Notes: a model not told the origin generated them from the letters alone. A DNA stretch of 7,943 nucleotides from Bacteroidia bacterium (GCA_025996865.1 BNTV01000169.1:1-7943), one strand, 5' to 3'; shown: positions 1-7,072, numbered from the stretch's first letter. Program-made: numbers and translations.

Positions 1-1
1 A

Positions 2-601
2 TATTATCCGTTTTACAAAAAGAGTAAAATTAATTATTATTATGCTATACAACAGTCAATTAACAAAACATTGGAAGAAGATTTGCCTGCTGTGGAACCG
101 ATAGAATACGCTACGATTTTGAAATTCAAAAAGATGCTGGCAATTATTGCCGAAATGGTTCCGTATCAGCCCAATACGGTAGAACTTGGCGCAAGTATGG
201 AAACAGCCCGCCAGCTCGTTGTAAAATACCTGTATCTGCTTGATAGAGCGGGCATTTTGATGTCTATTTCCGACACGAAAGAGAAATTAAATGCACTGTC
301 GAAACCCGAAAAAGTTTATTTGGAAAATACAAATATTATCTATTCGCTTGCCAAAAACAATGCCAATCAAGGAAATTTACGCGAAACGTTTTTTGCCAAC
401 CAGATAAAGGGGTTACACAGCATAAAAGTCGCCAAAAGCGGCGATTTTGTAATTGACGGGAAATATACTTTTGAAATCGGAGGGAAAAACAAAACGGGCG
501 AACAAATCAAAAATACGAGCAATGCCTTTGTTGTTGCCGATGATATGGAGTCCGGTTTTCAAAATAAAATTCCATTATGGTTGTTCGGTTTTTTATATTG
601 A
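2..601 (+). CDS. AAA-family ATPase with C-terminal DUF4143 domain, 5'-truncated by window edge
   Basis: The frame is open from base 2 with no stop before 599-601, so the gene begins left of the window and about 199 C-terminal residues are visible. The first ATG-like start inside the window (a TTG at 71) is not the real start: coding continues upstream of it with a family-typical YYPFY segment. The stretch EEDLPAVE, followed by a helical region with a winged-helix-like part (IIAEMVPYQPN, then RQLVVKYLYLLDRAGIL), and the C-terminal nuclease-like part (RETFFANQIK, FEIGGKNKTGEQI, IPLWLFGFLY) match the back half of the AAA-14/DUF4143 proteins common in Bacteroidota. The ATPase Walker motifs would lie outside the window. 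Cellular role is poorly known for this family; no function beyond a predicted ATPase is claimed. It converges on the M16 peptidase gene with 17 nt between the stops. Confidence 0.85.
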   Translation, partial: YYPFYKKSKINYYYAIQQSINKTLEEDLPAVEPIEYATILKFKKMLAIIAEMVPYQPNTVELGASMETARQLVVKYLYLLDRAGILMSISDTKEKLNALSKPEKVYLENTNIIYSLAKNNANQGNLRETFFANQIKGLHSIKVAKSGDFVIDGKYTFEIGGKNKTGEQIKNTSNAFVVADDMESGFQNKIPLWLFGFLY

Positions 602-618
602 AGAAAAAAAATAGTTTT

Positions 619-1839
619 CTATTGATAAATCAGCGTGAAAAGCTGATTTTCATCGTAAATTTCATTGGCGATTTCCAATAACTGATTGGGTGTCAGCGCA
701 TCAATTTTCCGGTAAACTTCCGGTAAGTCGTCATATTTATTGAATCGCAAGAAACTTTTTCCCAATCCGAGCGCCAGGTTTTCACGTTGTTCGCTCATGA
801 TTCCCAATTGTCCTTTCCATTGTTTAACTGCGGCGGTAAATTGCGAGTCGGACAATTTATGGTCTCTCAATCGTTTCAGTTCTTTTCGAACCAAACTCAA
901 GCATTTATTTTCCGATTCCCGGTCACAACCGAAATAAATCGTAAAAAGTCCGGTGTCGGTATAACCGGTCAATCCCGATTCTACCGAATAGACCAAACCC
1001 TGCTTTTCGCGAAGGCTTACATTCAAACGGCTATTCATGCCTGGACCTCCTAAAATGTTGTTTAACAGACACAAACCTATTCGTCTTTCGTCAAAAACCG
1101 GATAGGTTTTCCCTCCGATAACGACATGGGTTTGATGTAAATCTTTGTCGATTTTGACCTGCCCGGCCGGATTAAATAACGGGGGTTTTCGGTATATGTT
1201 GGTAATGGACTGTTTTTCAGTCAGTATGTATTTGTTTGCCAAACGGAGAATTTTTTTGAAAGGCGTATTTCCGTAAAAAAAGAAAACCATATTATCCGGA
1301 CTGTAAAATTGTTGCGTAAACAGCCGGCAAGTATTTTGTGTGAAAGTTTCAAGGCTTTTTGCATCGCCCAAAATATTGTGTCCCAATTCATTTCCATCAA
1401 AAAACAGATTTTCGAATTCATCGAAAATCAATTCCGAAGGGGTATCCAGGTACGAATTGATTTCATCGAGAATAACTTCTTTTTCTTTTTCGAGTTCCGG
1501 TTCGAAGAATTGTGAATTGAAAACCAGGTCGGCAAGCAAATCAACGGCTCTTTCCACATCTTCCGAAAGGCAAACGGTATATAATAAGGTTTCTTCCTTT
1601 GAAGTATAGGCATCTAATTCACCACCCACATTTTCCATGCGATTCAGAATATGCCAGGCTTTTCGTTTCTTCGTCCCTTTGAAAAGCGTATGTTCGACAA
1701 AATGAGCGAGGCCATGTTGATTGGGAGTTTCGTCCCTTGTTCCGGCATTGATGGCGAAACCACAATAGGAAACACTTGAATTGGAAGGTAAATAGACGAT
1801 TCGCAGTCCGTTTGGCAGAATAGATGAACAATATTGCAT
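619..1839 (-). CDS. M16-family zinc metallopeptidase (pitrilysin / MPP-like), 406 aa
   Basis: Predicted zinc-dependent endopeptidase of the single-unit M16B type, which normally works as a homodimer. The inverted zinc motif HxxEH is present as HFVEH at residues 46-50. Glu126 sits 76 residues later as the probable third zinc ligand, with the conserved Glu119 seven residues before it (EKEKEVILDE). The C-terminal M16 domain is recognised by NNILGGPGMNSRL (about 261-272) and REKQGLVYSV (277-286), which carries the Arg/Tyr substrate-binding pair. No signal peptide is visible, so a cytoplasmic protein is likely. The start was set at 1839 (MQYCSSILPNGLRIV): an in-frame ATG at 1890 would add 17 residues, but the divergent promoter found at 1862-1890 would start transcription downstream of it. 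Length fits the family's 400-420 aa. The gene is divergent from kdsD; the substrate is unknown. Confidence 0.92.
   Translation of the reverse strand: MQYCSSILPNGLRIVYLPSNSSVSYCGFAINAGTRDETPNQHGLAHFVEHTLFKGTKKRKAWHILNRMENVGGELDAYTSKEETLLYTVCLSEDVERAVDLLADLVFNSQFFEPELEKEKEVILDEINSYLDTPSELIFDEFENLFFDGNELGHNILGDAKSLETFTQNTCRLFTQQFYSPDNMVFFFYGNTPFKKILRLANKYILTEKQSITNIYRKPPLFNPAGQVKIDKDLHQTHVVIGGKTYPVFDERRIGLCLLNNILGGPGMNSRLNVSLREKQGLVYSVESGLTGYTDTGLFTIYFGCDRESENKCLSLVRKELKRLRDHKLSDSQFTAAVKQWKGQLGIMSEQRENLALGLGKSFLRFNKYDDLPEVYRKIDALTPNQLLEIANEIYDENQLFTLIYQ
627..650 (+). terminator. possible terminator hairpin for the AAA gene, inside the 3' end of the peptidase gene
   Basis: An 8-bp perfect stem (AAATCAGC at 627-634 with GCTGATTT at 642-649) with a 7-nt loop GTGAAAA starts 26 nt after the AAA gene stop. 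It ends in four T on the plus strand. It lies in the last codons of the convergent M16 gene, so codon constraint may explain part of it. The T tract is short, so this is a weak call. Confidence 0.3.
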
Positions 1840-1854
1840 ATTTTCGTTGAATTT

Positions 1855-1885
1855 TTGCGTACAAAAATATAAATAAATACCTTTG
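1855..1885 (+). promoter_or_regulatory. Bacteroidota-type promoter of kdsD
   Basis: TTG (1855-1857), a 20-nt spacer, then TACCTTTG (1878-1885). Expected transcription start is near 1892, giving a leader of about 15 nt before the ATG at 1907. The element interleaves with the minus-strand promoter at 1862-1890: each -33 element lies beside or beyond the other promoter's -7 box. Confidence 0.65.
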
Positions 1886-1890
1886 CACAA
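1862..1890 (-). promoter_or_regulatory. Bacteroidota-type promoter of the M16 peptidase gene
   Basis: Read on the minus strand: TTG (1890-1888), an 18-nt spacer, then TATTTTTG (1869-1862), matching the TTG / TAnnTTTG pattern of the primary sigma factor in this phylum. Expected transcription start is around 1855, about 15 nt before the chosen ATG at 1839. It overlaps the oppositely directed kdsD promoter. Confidence 0.6.
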
Positions 1891-1906
1891 TTAATAAATC
1901 CGAATA

Positions 1907-2512
1907 ATGATCACGAATTTAACAGAAATCATAGAAAAAGAAGTAAAAGCCATTCAAAATATTCCGTTAACGGATGCTTATGATAAAGCCGTTGAGTTAA
2001 TTATTGAACAAGTTCATTCCAAGCGAGGCACATTGGTGTGCAGCGGTATGGGGAAAGCCGGTCAGGTGGCATCCAATATGGCCACGACTTTCAGTTCGAG
2101 CGGGACGCCGGCCTGTTTTTTGCATCCGAGTGAAGCGCAACACGGCGATTTGGGAATTTTGCGTGAAAATGATTTGATGTTATTGATTTCCAATTCGGGG
2201 AAAACACGTGAAATTATCGAGTTAGTCGCTTTGGCGCGCAATCTGATTCCCGGTATTCAATTCATTGTGATTACAGGTAATGGCGAAAGCAGCTTGGCCA
2301 AAAGCGCCGACGTTTGCCTGTTAACCGGAAATCCTCCGGAAGTTTGTCCGCTTGGATTGACGCCGACGACTTCCACCACCGTCATGACCGTAATAGGGGA
2401 TTTGCTGGTCGCCGAAACCATGAAGCAGATTGATTTTACGGCTGCCGATTATGCTAAAAGGCATCATGGAGGTTATTTGGGAACGATTTCGCGGATGCAG
2501 GCGGAGAAATAG
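1907..2512 (+). CDS. kdsD: arabinose-5-phosphate isomerase, SIS domain only (KdsD/KpsF/GutQ family), 201 aa
   Basis: Predicted to interconvert D-ribulose 5-phosphate and D-arabinose 5-phosphate, the first step toward Kdo for the lipopolysaccharide inner core; a cytoplasmic enzyme. One SIS sugar-phosphate isomerase domain fills the protein: SGMGKAG (46-52), HPSEAQHGDLG (73-83), SNSGKTREI (95-103), CPLGLTPTTSTT (147-158) and RHHGGYLG (185-192). Aligned by eye with E. coli KdsD, the catalytic-site residues Lys59, His88, Glu111 and His193 correspond to Lys50, His79, Glu102 and probably His186, so it looks active. The E. coli enzyme has about 328 aa with two C-terminal CBS domains; these are absent here, and the stop comes right after the SIS fold. 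Short forms of this kind are known in Bacteroides. It has its own promoter and a short leader. The 88-nt gap and a separate promoter candidate suggest the following aspartate kinase gene is a different unit. Confidence 0.9.
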   Translation: MITNLTEIIEKEVKAIQNIPLTDAYDKAVELIIEQVHSKRGTLVCSGMGKAGQVASNMATTFSSSGTPACFLHPSEAQHGDLGILRENDLMLLISNSGKTREIIELVALARNLIPGIQFIVITGNGESSLAKSADVCLLTGNPPEVCPLGLTPTTSTTVMTVIGDLLVAETMKQIDFTAADYAKRHHGGYLGTISRMQAEK

Positions 2513-2538
2513 AAATGCCCTGCAAAAAGCCAACGCAA

Positions 2539-2570
2539 TTATGAAAATCCCCAAAATTTCCCTACCTTTG
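2539..2570 (+). promoter_or_regulatory. probable promoter of the aspartate kinase / MarC / transporter unit
   Basis: TACCTTTG at 2563-2570 is a full TAnnTTTG match, identical to the kdsD -7 box, and lies 30 nt before the ATG at 2601. The -33 element is poor: the best candidate at the right distance is TTA at 2539-2541 (21-nt spacer) rather than TTG. Expected start of transcription is around 2577. Confidence 0.5.
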
Positions 2571-2600
2571 CACCCGATTTCACAATGACAAAATAAATTA

Positions 2601-3995
2601 ATGCTGACAGTAGAAAAAATCGGAGGGACTTCAATGTCTCAATTCGGCGATTGCCTGAACAATATTATTATCGGTAACCGGAAAGGAAATGAGTTGTATG
2701 ACCGGATTTTTGTTGTATCGGCCTACAACAATGTGACGAACTGGCTTTTGGAACACAAAAAAACCGGTGAACCGGGCGTTTACTCGAAATTTCTTAACAA
2801 CGAAAATTATGAATTTGCCTTGGACGATTTATGCGATAAATTAACGCATATCAACAACGGATTTGAATTCATCGGTTTGAATGTCCCGGAAGCCGACCGT
2901 TTTATCCGCTACCGGATTGAACAGGCAAAGACCTATCTCTCATCCATGAACAAAGTTTTGACGTCGGGTTATGTGGAAAAGACGAATCTTTACTTAGCCG
3001 CCCGCGAAATTCTGGCCTCCTTAGGGGAAGCTCACGCTGCTTGGAATACTGTCAATATACTGAATAACAATGAAATAAATTCTACTTTCATTGATCTATG
3101 CGGATTCAACGATAACGAAGCCCTGACGATCGACGAACGCATTCACAAAGCTTTCCGCGACATTGACTTCTCAAAAACATTGTGCGTGGCAACCGGCTAT
3201 ACCAAAGGTACGGAAGGAATTATGCGCGCTTTCGACCGGGGATATTCGGAAGTAACTTTCAGCAAAATAGCGGTGGATGTCAAAGCCGATGAAGCAATTA
3301 TTCACAAAGAATATCATTTGTCGAGCGCCGACCCGAAAATTGTTGGCGTCGAAAAATCCATTCCGGTAGGGAAAACGAGTTACGTCATTGCCGACCAATT
3401 GGCCGATGTAGGCATGGAAGCCATTCATCCCAAAGCGGCTAAACCATTGGAATTGGCCGGTGTAAAAATCCGTATCAAAAACACTTTTGAACCGGAACAT
3501 CCGGGAACGGTGATTTCCAGGGATTATATTTCTCCCGTCCCGAAAATCGAAATTGTTTCCGGAACCGACCGGGTCATTGCCTTTGAAGTCCACGATCCTT
3601 TGATGGTCGGCGAAGTCGGCTATGACTTGAAAATCATGGAGATAATGAAAAGCCACAACGTAAGTTACATCCTGAAATCAACGAATGCAAACAGTATTAC
3701 AATGGTTGTAAACGATAAACCTTATGTACACAAAATGCTGGATGAACTGCGGAAAAAGGTCTATCAACTGACCGAAAAACCGGTGGCTATTGTCTGCGCT
3801 ATGGGAACAAACATTGCTCGCCCCGGATTTTTATACCAGGGAGCGAGAGCTTTGTACGAAAAAGATATCAATATTGAATGTTTCGGACAATCTCTGAAAC
3901 AGGTTAATATGCAGTTTGTTATTGCCAGAGAAAGATATGCCGATGCGGTCATTGCATTAAACAACGCATTGTGCATCAACGGTCACGAAAAATAA
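2601..3995 (+). CDS. aspartate kinase, ectoine-cluster-like (Ask_Ect-type) subtype, 464 aa
   Basis: Predicted to phosphorylate L-aspartate to aspartyl-4-phosphate, the entry to lysine, diaminopimelate, methionine and threonine synthesis. The kinase domain (about 1-305) starts with KIGGTSM (6-12) in place of the common KFGGTSV. It also carries RIFVVSAY (35-42), EHKKTGEPGVY (51-61), LASLGEAHAAW (138-148, with the substrate-binding Glu), RGYSEVTFSKIA (213-224), EAIIHKEYHLSSADP (231-245) and AIHPKAAK (274-281) leading to NTFEPEHPGT (294-303). Two ACT-like regions follow (about 315-390 and 393-460), so feedback control by an amino acid is possible. From memory, the motif set is that of the aspartokinase found in ectoine clusters rather than ordinary LysC. 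No ectABC genes are present here. No dehydrogenase is fused; length is normal for a monofunctional enzyme. The MarC gene starts 5 nt after its stop, indicating co-transcription. Confidence 0.88.
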   Translation: MLTVEKIGGTSMSQFGDCLNNIIIGNRKGNELYDRIFVVSAYNNVTNWLLEHKKTGEPGVYSKFLNNENYEFALDDLCDKLTHINNGFEFIGLNVPEADRFIRYRIEQAKTYLSSMNKVLTSGYVEKTNLYLAAREILASLGEAHAAWNTVNILNNNEINSTFIDLCGFNDNEALTIDERIHKAFRDIDFSKTLCVATGYTKGTEGIMRAFDRGYSEVTFSKIAVDVKADEAIIHKEYHLSSADPKIVGVEKSIPVGKTSYVIADQLADVGMEAIHPKAAKPLELAGVKIRIKNTFEPEHPGTVISRDYISPVPKIEIVSGTDRVIAFEVHDPLMVGEVGYDLKIMEIMKSHNVSYILKSTNANSITMVVNDKPYVHKMLDELRKKVYQLTEKPVAIVCAMGTNIARPGFLYQGARALYEKDINIECFGQSLKQVNMQFVIARERYADAVIALNNALCINGHEK

Positions 3996-4000
3996 AAATT

Positions 4001-4585
4001 ATGTTCACACTAAATATACAAGAAATCGTAAGCGCATTTATTGTGCTTTTTGCCATTATTGACGTAACGGGTAGTCTGCCTATTTTTGTTGACTTACAAA
4101 GTAAACACAAGACATTCAGTCCGATCAGAGCCTCGTTTTTTTCTTTTCTTATACTTTTGGCTTTCTTCTTTGTCGGTGAAGGAATTTTACGCCTGTTCAA
4201 TGTCGATGTATCTTCTTTTGCGGTAGCCGGTTCGCTCGTTATCTTCGTAATCGCTTGCGAAATGACTTTCGGTTGGGAACTTTTCAAAATGGATAGTCCG
4301 GGCGGTTCGGCAACCATTATTCCGATTATTTTTCCGCTTCTTGCAGGACCGGGTGCGTTTACGGCTTTGCTTGCGTTGAAGGCGGAATTTACTTCTCCAA
4401 ACATTATTATCGCCTTGTTTCTGAATATGGTTATTGTTTTCTTTGTACTTCGAAACGTGAAAGTCGTTGAAAAACTAATCGGACTCGGAGGTATTTACGT
4501 GTTGCGTAAATTTTTCGGAATTATCTTGTTGGCTATATCCGTCAAACTCTTTATAGGAAATATCACCTTTTTATTAGGGAAATAA
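4001..4585 (+). CDS. MarC-family integral membrane protein, 194 aa
   Basis: A small hydrophobic inner-membrane protein with about six predicted membrane segments (roughly residues 6-30, 43-65, 70-90, 104-126, 133-151 and 168-191). Family marks are FAIIDVTGSLPIF (17-29, the usual DPxGxxPxF position), the glycine-rich PLLAGPGAFTALLAL (112-126) and the C-terminal GGIYVLRKFFGIILLAISV (163-181). MarC proteins were once linked to multiple antibiotic resistance, but this was not upheld, and their substrate is unknown. The start at 4001 was preferred over an in-frame ATG at 3971: the extra ten residues are charged, unlike the family, and would overlap the end of the aspartate kinase gene. The 5-nt gap to that gene and 42-nt gap to the transporter suggest an operon. 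Confidence 0.88.
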   Translation: MFTLNIQEIVSAFIVLFAIIDVTGSLPIFVDLQSKHKTFSPIRASFFSFLILLAFFFVGEGILRLFNVDVSSFAVAGSLVIFVIACEMTFGWELFKMDSPGGSATIIPIIFPLLAGPGAFTALLALKAEFTSPNIIIALFLNMVIVFFVLRNVKVVEKLIGLGGIYVLRKFFGIILLAISVKLFIGNITFLLGK

Positions 4586-4627
4586 AAATTCTTTTTTTAC
4601 TTTTACAGCAAATTTCAAAAATCAAAC

Positions 4628-6301
4628 ATGAACTGGATAACAGACTTATTTACAGGTGAGGGAGTTGCTCATACCGTTTTACTATTTGCGTTAGTCATAG
4701 CCTTAGGAATCAGCTTCGGTAAAATCAAGATATTCGGGATTTCTTTGGGAATTACTTTCGTCCTTTTTGCAGGGATTCTGGTTGGACATCTCGGACTTAA
4801 AGTCAATCATGAAATTTTACATTTTATGAAAGAATTCGGCTTAATCCTTTTTGTATATTCCATTGGATTACAGGTTGGACCGGGTTTCTTTTCTTCTTTC
4901 AAGAAAGGAGGAATTACGCTCAATATGCTGGCCGTATCCATTGTTTTACTGGGTGTTATAACAACGATCATTATTCATTACGTTCAAGGTATTCCCATGC
5001 AGACTATGGTCGGCATCATGTCCGGCGCCGTCACGAATACGCCCGGTTTGGGAGCTGCCCAACAGGCTTTTTTTGATGCGCATAACGGGGTAAACGATTC
5101 GAGTATCGCTTTGGGTTACGCAGTCGCTTATCCTTTGGCGGTAGTCGGAATTATCGGCTCCATTGTTTTGATGCGGGTTATTTTTAAAATCAAACAAGAC
5201 AAAGAATTGGAAAATCTGACTCAACAATCCGACCAAAATAAAGAAATGGTTGAATTGATTTCCGTCGAAGTGAAAAATCCGTCTGTTTACGGAAAAAATA
5301 TCGGGAATATTCACCATTTGATAAATCGTAAATTTGTAATTTCCAGGGTTCTGCATATCAATAACAAAGATGTGGAAATTGCTTCTTCCAAGACGGTTCT
5401 GAACGAAGGCGACAGAGTGTATGTAGCCACCACAGCCATCCATAAGGAAGCCATACAGGCCTTTTTGGGAATACCGGTTTCTATGGAGCAAAAGGAATGG
5501 GAACTGTTGGATTCGCAATTGGTATCGCGAAGAATCCTGATCACGAAATCCGGAATTAACGGAAAGTATATCAAAGAATTAAAACTTCGGAGCAGTTTCG
5601 GCGTAAACATTACGCGCGTCAATCGTTCGGGAGTCGATTTGATTGCTGACCCCGGACTGCCGTTGCAAGTGGGTGACCGGGTGACGGTTGTCGGTGATGC
5701 AAATTCTATTCAAAGCGTGGAAAGAATACTTGGTAATCAGATGAAACGCTTGAATGAACCGAACTTAGTACCGATTTTCATCGGGATATTTCTTGGCGTT
5801 TTGTTAGGAAGCATTCCGTTTGCTTTTCCGGGGATTCCTCAACCGGTGAAATTAGGTTTGGCGGGCGGCCCTCTGATTGTTGCGATTTTAATCAGTATTT
5901 TCGGTCCGAAATATCATTTGGTAACTTACACAACGATGAGCGCCAATCTGATGTTACGGGAATTAGGAATCTGTCTCTTTTTAGCCTGTGTCGGCATAGA
6001 AGCCGGCGAGAATTTTGTTTCGACAATCGTTAATGGCGGTTATGCTTGGGTTGGCCTTGGATTTATGATTACGGTCATTCCGTTGTTAATTGTGGGAATT
6101 GTCGGGCGATTAATTTTCAAACTAAATTACTTTACGTTGATGGGATTGCTGGCAGGCAGTACTACCGATCCTCCGGCTTTGGCTTATTCCAACGCCAGTG
6201 CGGAAAATGACGCTCCGGCGGTTGCTTATGCGACGGTGTATCCTTTGACGATGTTTTTGCGCGTCCTTTGCGCACAGTTGCTTATCTTGTTCTTCTGTTA
6301 A
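4628..6301 (+). CDS. AspT/YidE/YbjL-type transporter with two central RCK_C (TrkA_C) domains, 557 aa
   Basis: A predicted inner-membrane transporter of the aspartate:alanine exchanger family. It is built of two membrane halves (about 1-188 and 380-557) around a cytoplasmic part (about 205-375). Each half carries the family repeat motif: [12 protein letters not shown] (133-144) with [14 protein letters not shown] (161-174), and [12 protein letters not shown] (510-521) with [14 protein letters not shown] (531-544). The cytoplasmic part holds two RCK_C-like modules (about 207-290 and 292-375), each ending in a GDRV signature (NEGDRVYV at 259-266 and [10 protein letters not shown] at 348-357); such modules often bind regulatory ligands. 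Length matches the 550-560 aa usual for this family. Substrate cannot be read from the sequence: AspT exchanges aspartate and alanine, but YidE-type relatives are uncharacterised. Following an aspartate kinase gene, a link to aspartate or another dicarboxylate is plausible but inferred. A weak -7-like TACTTTTA lies at 4598-4605. Confidence 0.9.
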   Translation: MNWITDLFTGEGVAHTVLLFALVIALGISFGKIKIFGISLGITFVLFAGILVGHLGLKVNHEILHFMKEFGLILFVYSIGLQVGPGFFSSFKKGGITLNMLAVSIVLLGVITTIIIHYVQGIPMQTMVGIMSGAVTNTPGLGAAQQAFFDAHNGVNDSSIALGYAVAYPLAVVGIIGSIVLMRVIFKIKQDKELENLTQQSDQNKEMVELISVEVKNPSVYGKNIGNIHHLINRKFVISRVLHINNKDVEIASSKTVLNEGDRVYVATTAIHKEAIQAFLGIPVSMEQKEWELLDSQLVSRRILITKSGINGKYIKELKLRSSFGVNITRVNRSGVDLIADPGLPLQVGDRVTVVGDANSIQSVERILGNQMKRLNEPNLVPIFIGIFLGVLLGSIPFAFPGIPQPVKLGLAGGPLIVAILISIFGPKYHLVTYTTMSANLMLRELGICLFLACVGIEAGENFVSTIVNGGYAWVGLGFMITVIPLLIVGIVGRLIFKLNYFTLMGLLAGSTTDPPALAYSNASAENDAPAVAYATVYPLTMFLRVLCAQLLILFFC

Positions 6302-6317
6302 TGTGTAATAAAACAGC

Positions 6318-6359
6318 AGCCGTCATTGCGAATCGCTTACGCGATTCGCAATGACGGCT
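6318..6359. repeat. perfect 19-bp palindrome with TTAC/GTAA loop (REP-like) between convergent genes
   Basis: Bases 6318-6336 and 6341-6359 are exact reverse complements, with a 4-nt loop TTAC (GTAA on the minus strand). It starts 16 nt after the transporter stop and ends 26 nt before the end of the bL31 gene. The half-site begins CGTCATTGCGAA, close to the CGTCATTGC of the element at 6807-6847 and to palindromic repeats dispersed in many bacterial genomes. It may terminate transcription from both sides but has no T tract, so a repeated element fits better than a classic terminator. Confidence 0.8.
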
Positions 6360-6385
6360 ACAAATTAACTATAACCGTATCTTAT

Positions 6386-6640
6386 TTAAATTTTCTTCCG
6401 ATTTCCGTAACGGCTCATGAATTTATCCACACGCCCTGCGGTATCCACCAATTTTTGTTTACCGGTGTAAAACGGGTGCGAAGTATTGGAAATTTCTATC
6501 TTAATCAAAGGATAAGATACCCCGTCGATGTCAATAGTTTCTTTCGCGTTAATCGTTGAACGAGTGATAAATGTATCATCGTTAGACATGTCTTTGAATA
6601 CGACCGGACGATAATTATCCGGGTGAAGTCCTTGTTTCAT
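6386..6640 (-). CDS. rpmE2: 50S ribosomal protein bL31, type B (zinc-free), 84 aa
   Basis: A ribosomal large-subunit protein near the central protuberance that bridges to the small subunit. The N-terminus [17 protein letters not shown] and the signature [21 protein letters not shown] (54-74, highly conserved) are diagnostic. There is no cysteine in the protein, so it is the C-minus (type B) form without the zinc site, as usual in Bacteroidota. The 84-aa length is complete. It is a single-gene unit with its own promoter (6687-6716) and a leader of about 40 nt, and it converges on the transporter across the palindrome at 6318-6359. Confidence 0.96.
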   Translation of the reverse strand: MKQGLHPDNYRPVVFKDMSNDDTFITRSTINAKETIDIDGVSYPLIKIEISNTSHPFYTGKQKLVDTAGRVDKFMSRYGNRKKI

Positions 6641-6686
6641 TCTGTTATTTATGTTTTAAGATTTATATACCAAACAATTCGGGTTG

Positions 6687-6716
6687 CAAAAGTACAAAAT
6701 TTGATTGGAATAACAA
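6687..6716 (-). promoter_or_regulatory. Bacteroidota-type promoter of the bL31 gene
   Basis: On the minus strand: TTG (6716-6714), a 19-nt spacer, then TACTTTTG (6694-6687), a full match to the phylum's primary promoter pattern. Predicted start near 6680 gives a leader of about 40 nt with no Shine-Dalgarno sequence. Confidence 0.65.
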
Positions 6717-6772
6717 AAAAAATTATTGGTTTTTTATTTTATTCATTAATTTATTCAAATATTCAGGGTGCA

Positions 6773-6787
6773 TTTGACTACGTCAAA
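6773..6787. repeat. small hairpin, 6-bp stem with TAC/GTA triloop
   Basis: TTTGAC (6773-6778) pairs perfectly with GTCAAA (6782-6787) around a 3-nt loop, TAC on the plus strand and GTA on the minus strand. It is the outermost member of the hairpin cluster. The AT-rich 6717-6772 stretch before it shows nothing else recognisable. Confidence 0.45.
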
Positions 6788-6806
6788 CGTTGTTTCAAAT
6801 TGTTGC

Positions 6807-6847
6807 ATCCGTCATTGCAAGGGCGTAAGCCTGAAGCAATCCGGGAT
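6807..6847 (+). repeat. imperfect REP-like palindrome with GTAA loop
   Basis: Nested pairing: ATCC (6807-6810) with GGAT (6844-6847), ATTGC (6814-6818) with GCAAT (6836-6840), and GGC (6822-6824) with GCC (6829-6831) around the loop GTAA (6825-6828). The left half, CGTCATTGC (split by the sequence block only), reads like the start of the palindrome at 6318 and like the widely dispersed CGTCATTGCRAG / GAAGCAATC bacterial repeats. It lies in a gene-free stretch just before the hairpin array. Confidence 0.6.
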
Positions 6848-6873
6848 CAACGTAAAAATTTGAGGGATTAAAA

Positions 6874-7071
6874 AAGCGCGTAGCGCTTATGCGTTTATAG
6901 CCGGGTGCGGCAGCGCCCGGAATAAGGTGAATGTTCTCCAATCGGGCGCCGCGTAGCGGTGCTGAACCCGGAAGACCGTAAGGTCTTCTACTTGGGTAAC
7001 CCCGGTGCAAGCGAAGCGCAGCCCGGGGTAGAGCAACCCCTCATCATCCCCTCAACTCCGACAGGAGTTGA
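6874..7071 (+). repeat. array of six short hairpins with GNA or GNNA loops
   Basis: Consecutive hairpins, read on the plus strand: 6874-6888, stem AAGCGC, loop GTA; 6901-6920, stem CCGGGTGC with one G-T pair, loop GGCA; 6946-6962, 7-bp stem with one G-T pair, loop GTA; 6971-6988, stem GAAGACC, loop GTAA; 6999-7029, outer stem ACCCCGG with an inner GCGAAGC mini-hairpin (7011-7017, loop GAA); 7052-7071, stem TCAACTCC, loop GACA. The stretch is clearly more GC-rich than its flanks and codes for nothing recognisable. The inner part, from the third hairpin's 3' strand onward, is the left arm of the inverted repeat described separately. Confidence 0.75.
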
Positions 7072-7072
7072 A
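6958..7072 (+). repeat. left arm of a 115-bp inverted repeat flanking the transposase remnant
   Basis: The reverse complement of this stretch aligns without gaps to 7518-7632, with five differences by eye (about 96 percent). The arm contains the GTAA hairpin, the GCGAAGC-bearing large hairpin and the GACA hairpin. Its inner end lies one base before the stop codon of the transposase remnant (7074-7076). Confidence 0.9.

Noticed and set aside
1840..1890. Upstream in-frame ATG extending the M16 peptidase by 17 residues
   Set aside because: The extension does not look like the family's N-terminus, and the promoter's -33 and -7 elements lie in it, so the ATG at 1839 is preferred.
3171..3656. 161-codon minus-strand open frame inside the aspartate kinase gene
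   Set aside because: It is antisense to a well-supported gene, has no family resemblance and no promoter; it reflects codon use of the real gene.
4946..5518. 190-codon minus-strand open frame inside the transporter gene
   Set aside because: Antisense shadow of a clear transporter coding sequence; no recognisable protein features.
2601..6301. Ectoine biosynthesis cluster
   Set aside because: Only the aspartokinase subtype suggests it; no ectA, ectB or ectC coding sequence is in the window.
6318..6359. Classic rho-independent terminator
   Set aside because: The stem is perfect, but neither strand has a T tract after it; it was called a palindromic repeat with a possible terminator role.
6623..6871. 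82-codon plus-strand open frame over the bL31 promoter and following AT-rich DNA
   Set aside because: It overlaps the bL31 start and promoter in antisense, has low complexity and runs into the REP-like element.
6795..7010. 71-codon minus-strand open frame over the hairpin array
   Set aside because: It reads through the repeat hairpins; the composition comes from palindromes and matches no protein family.
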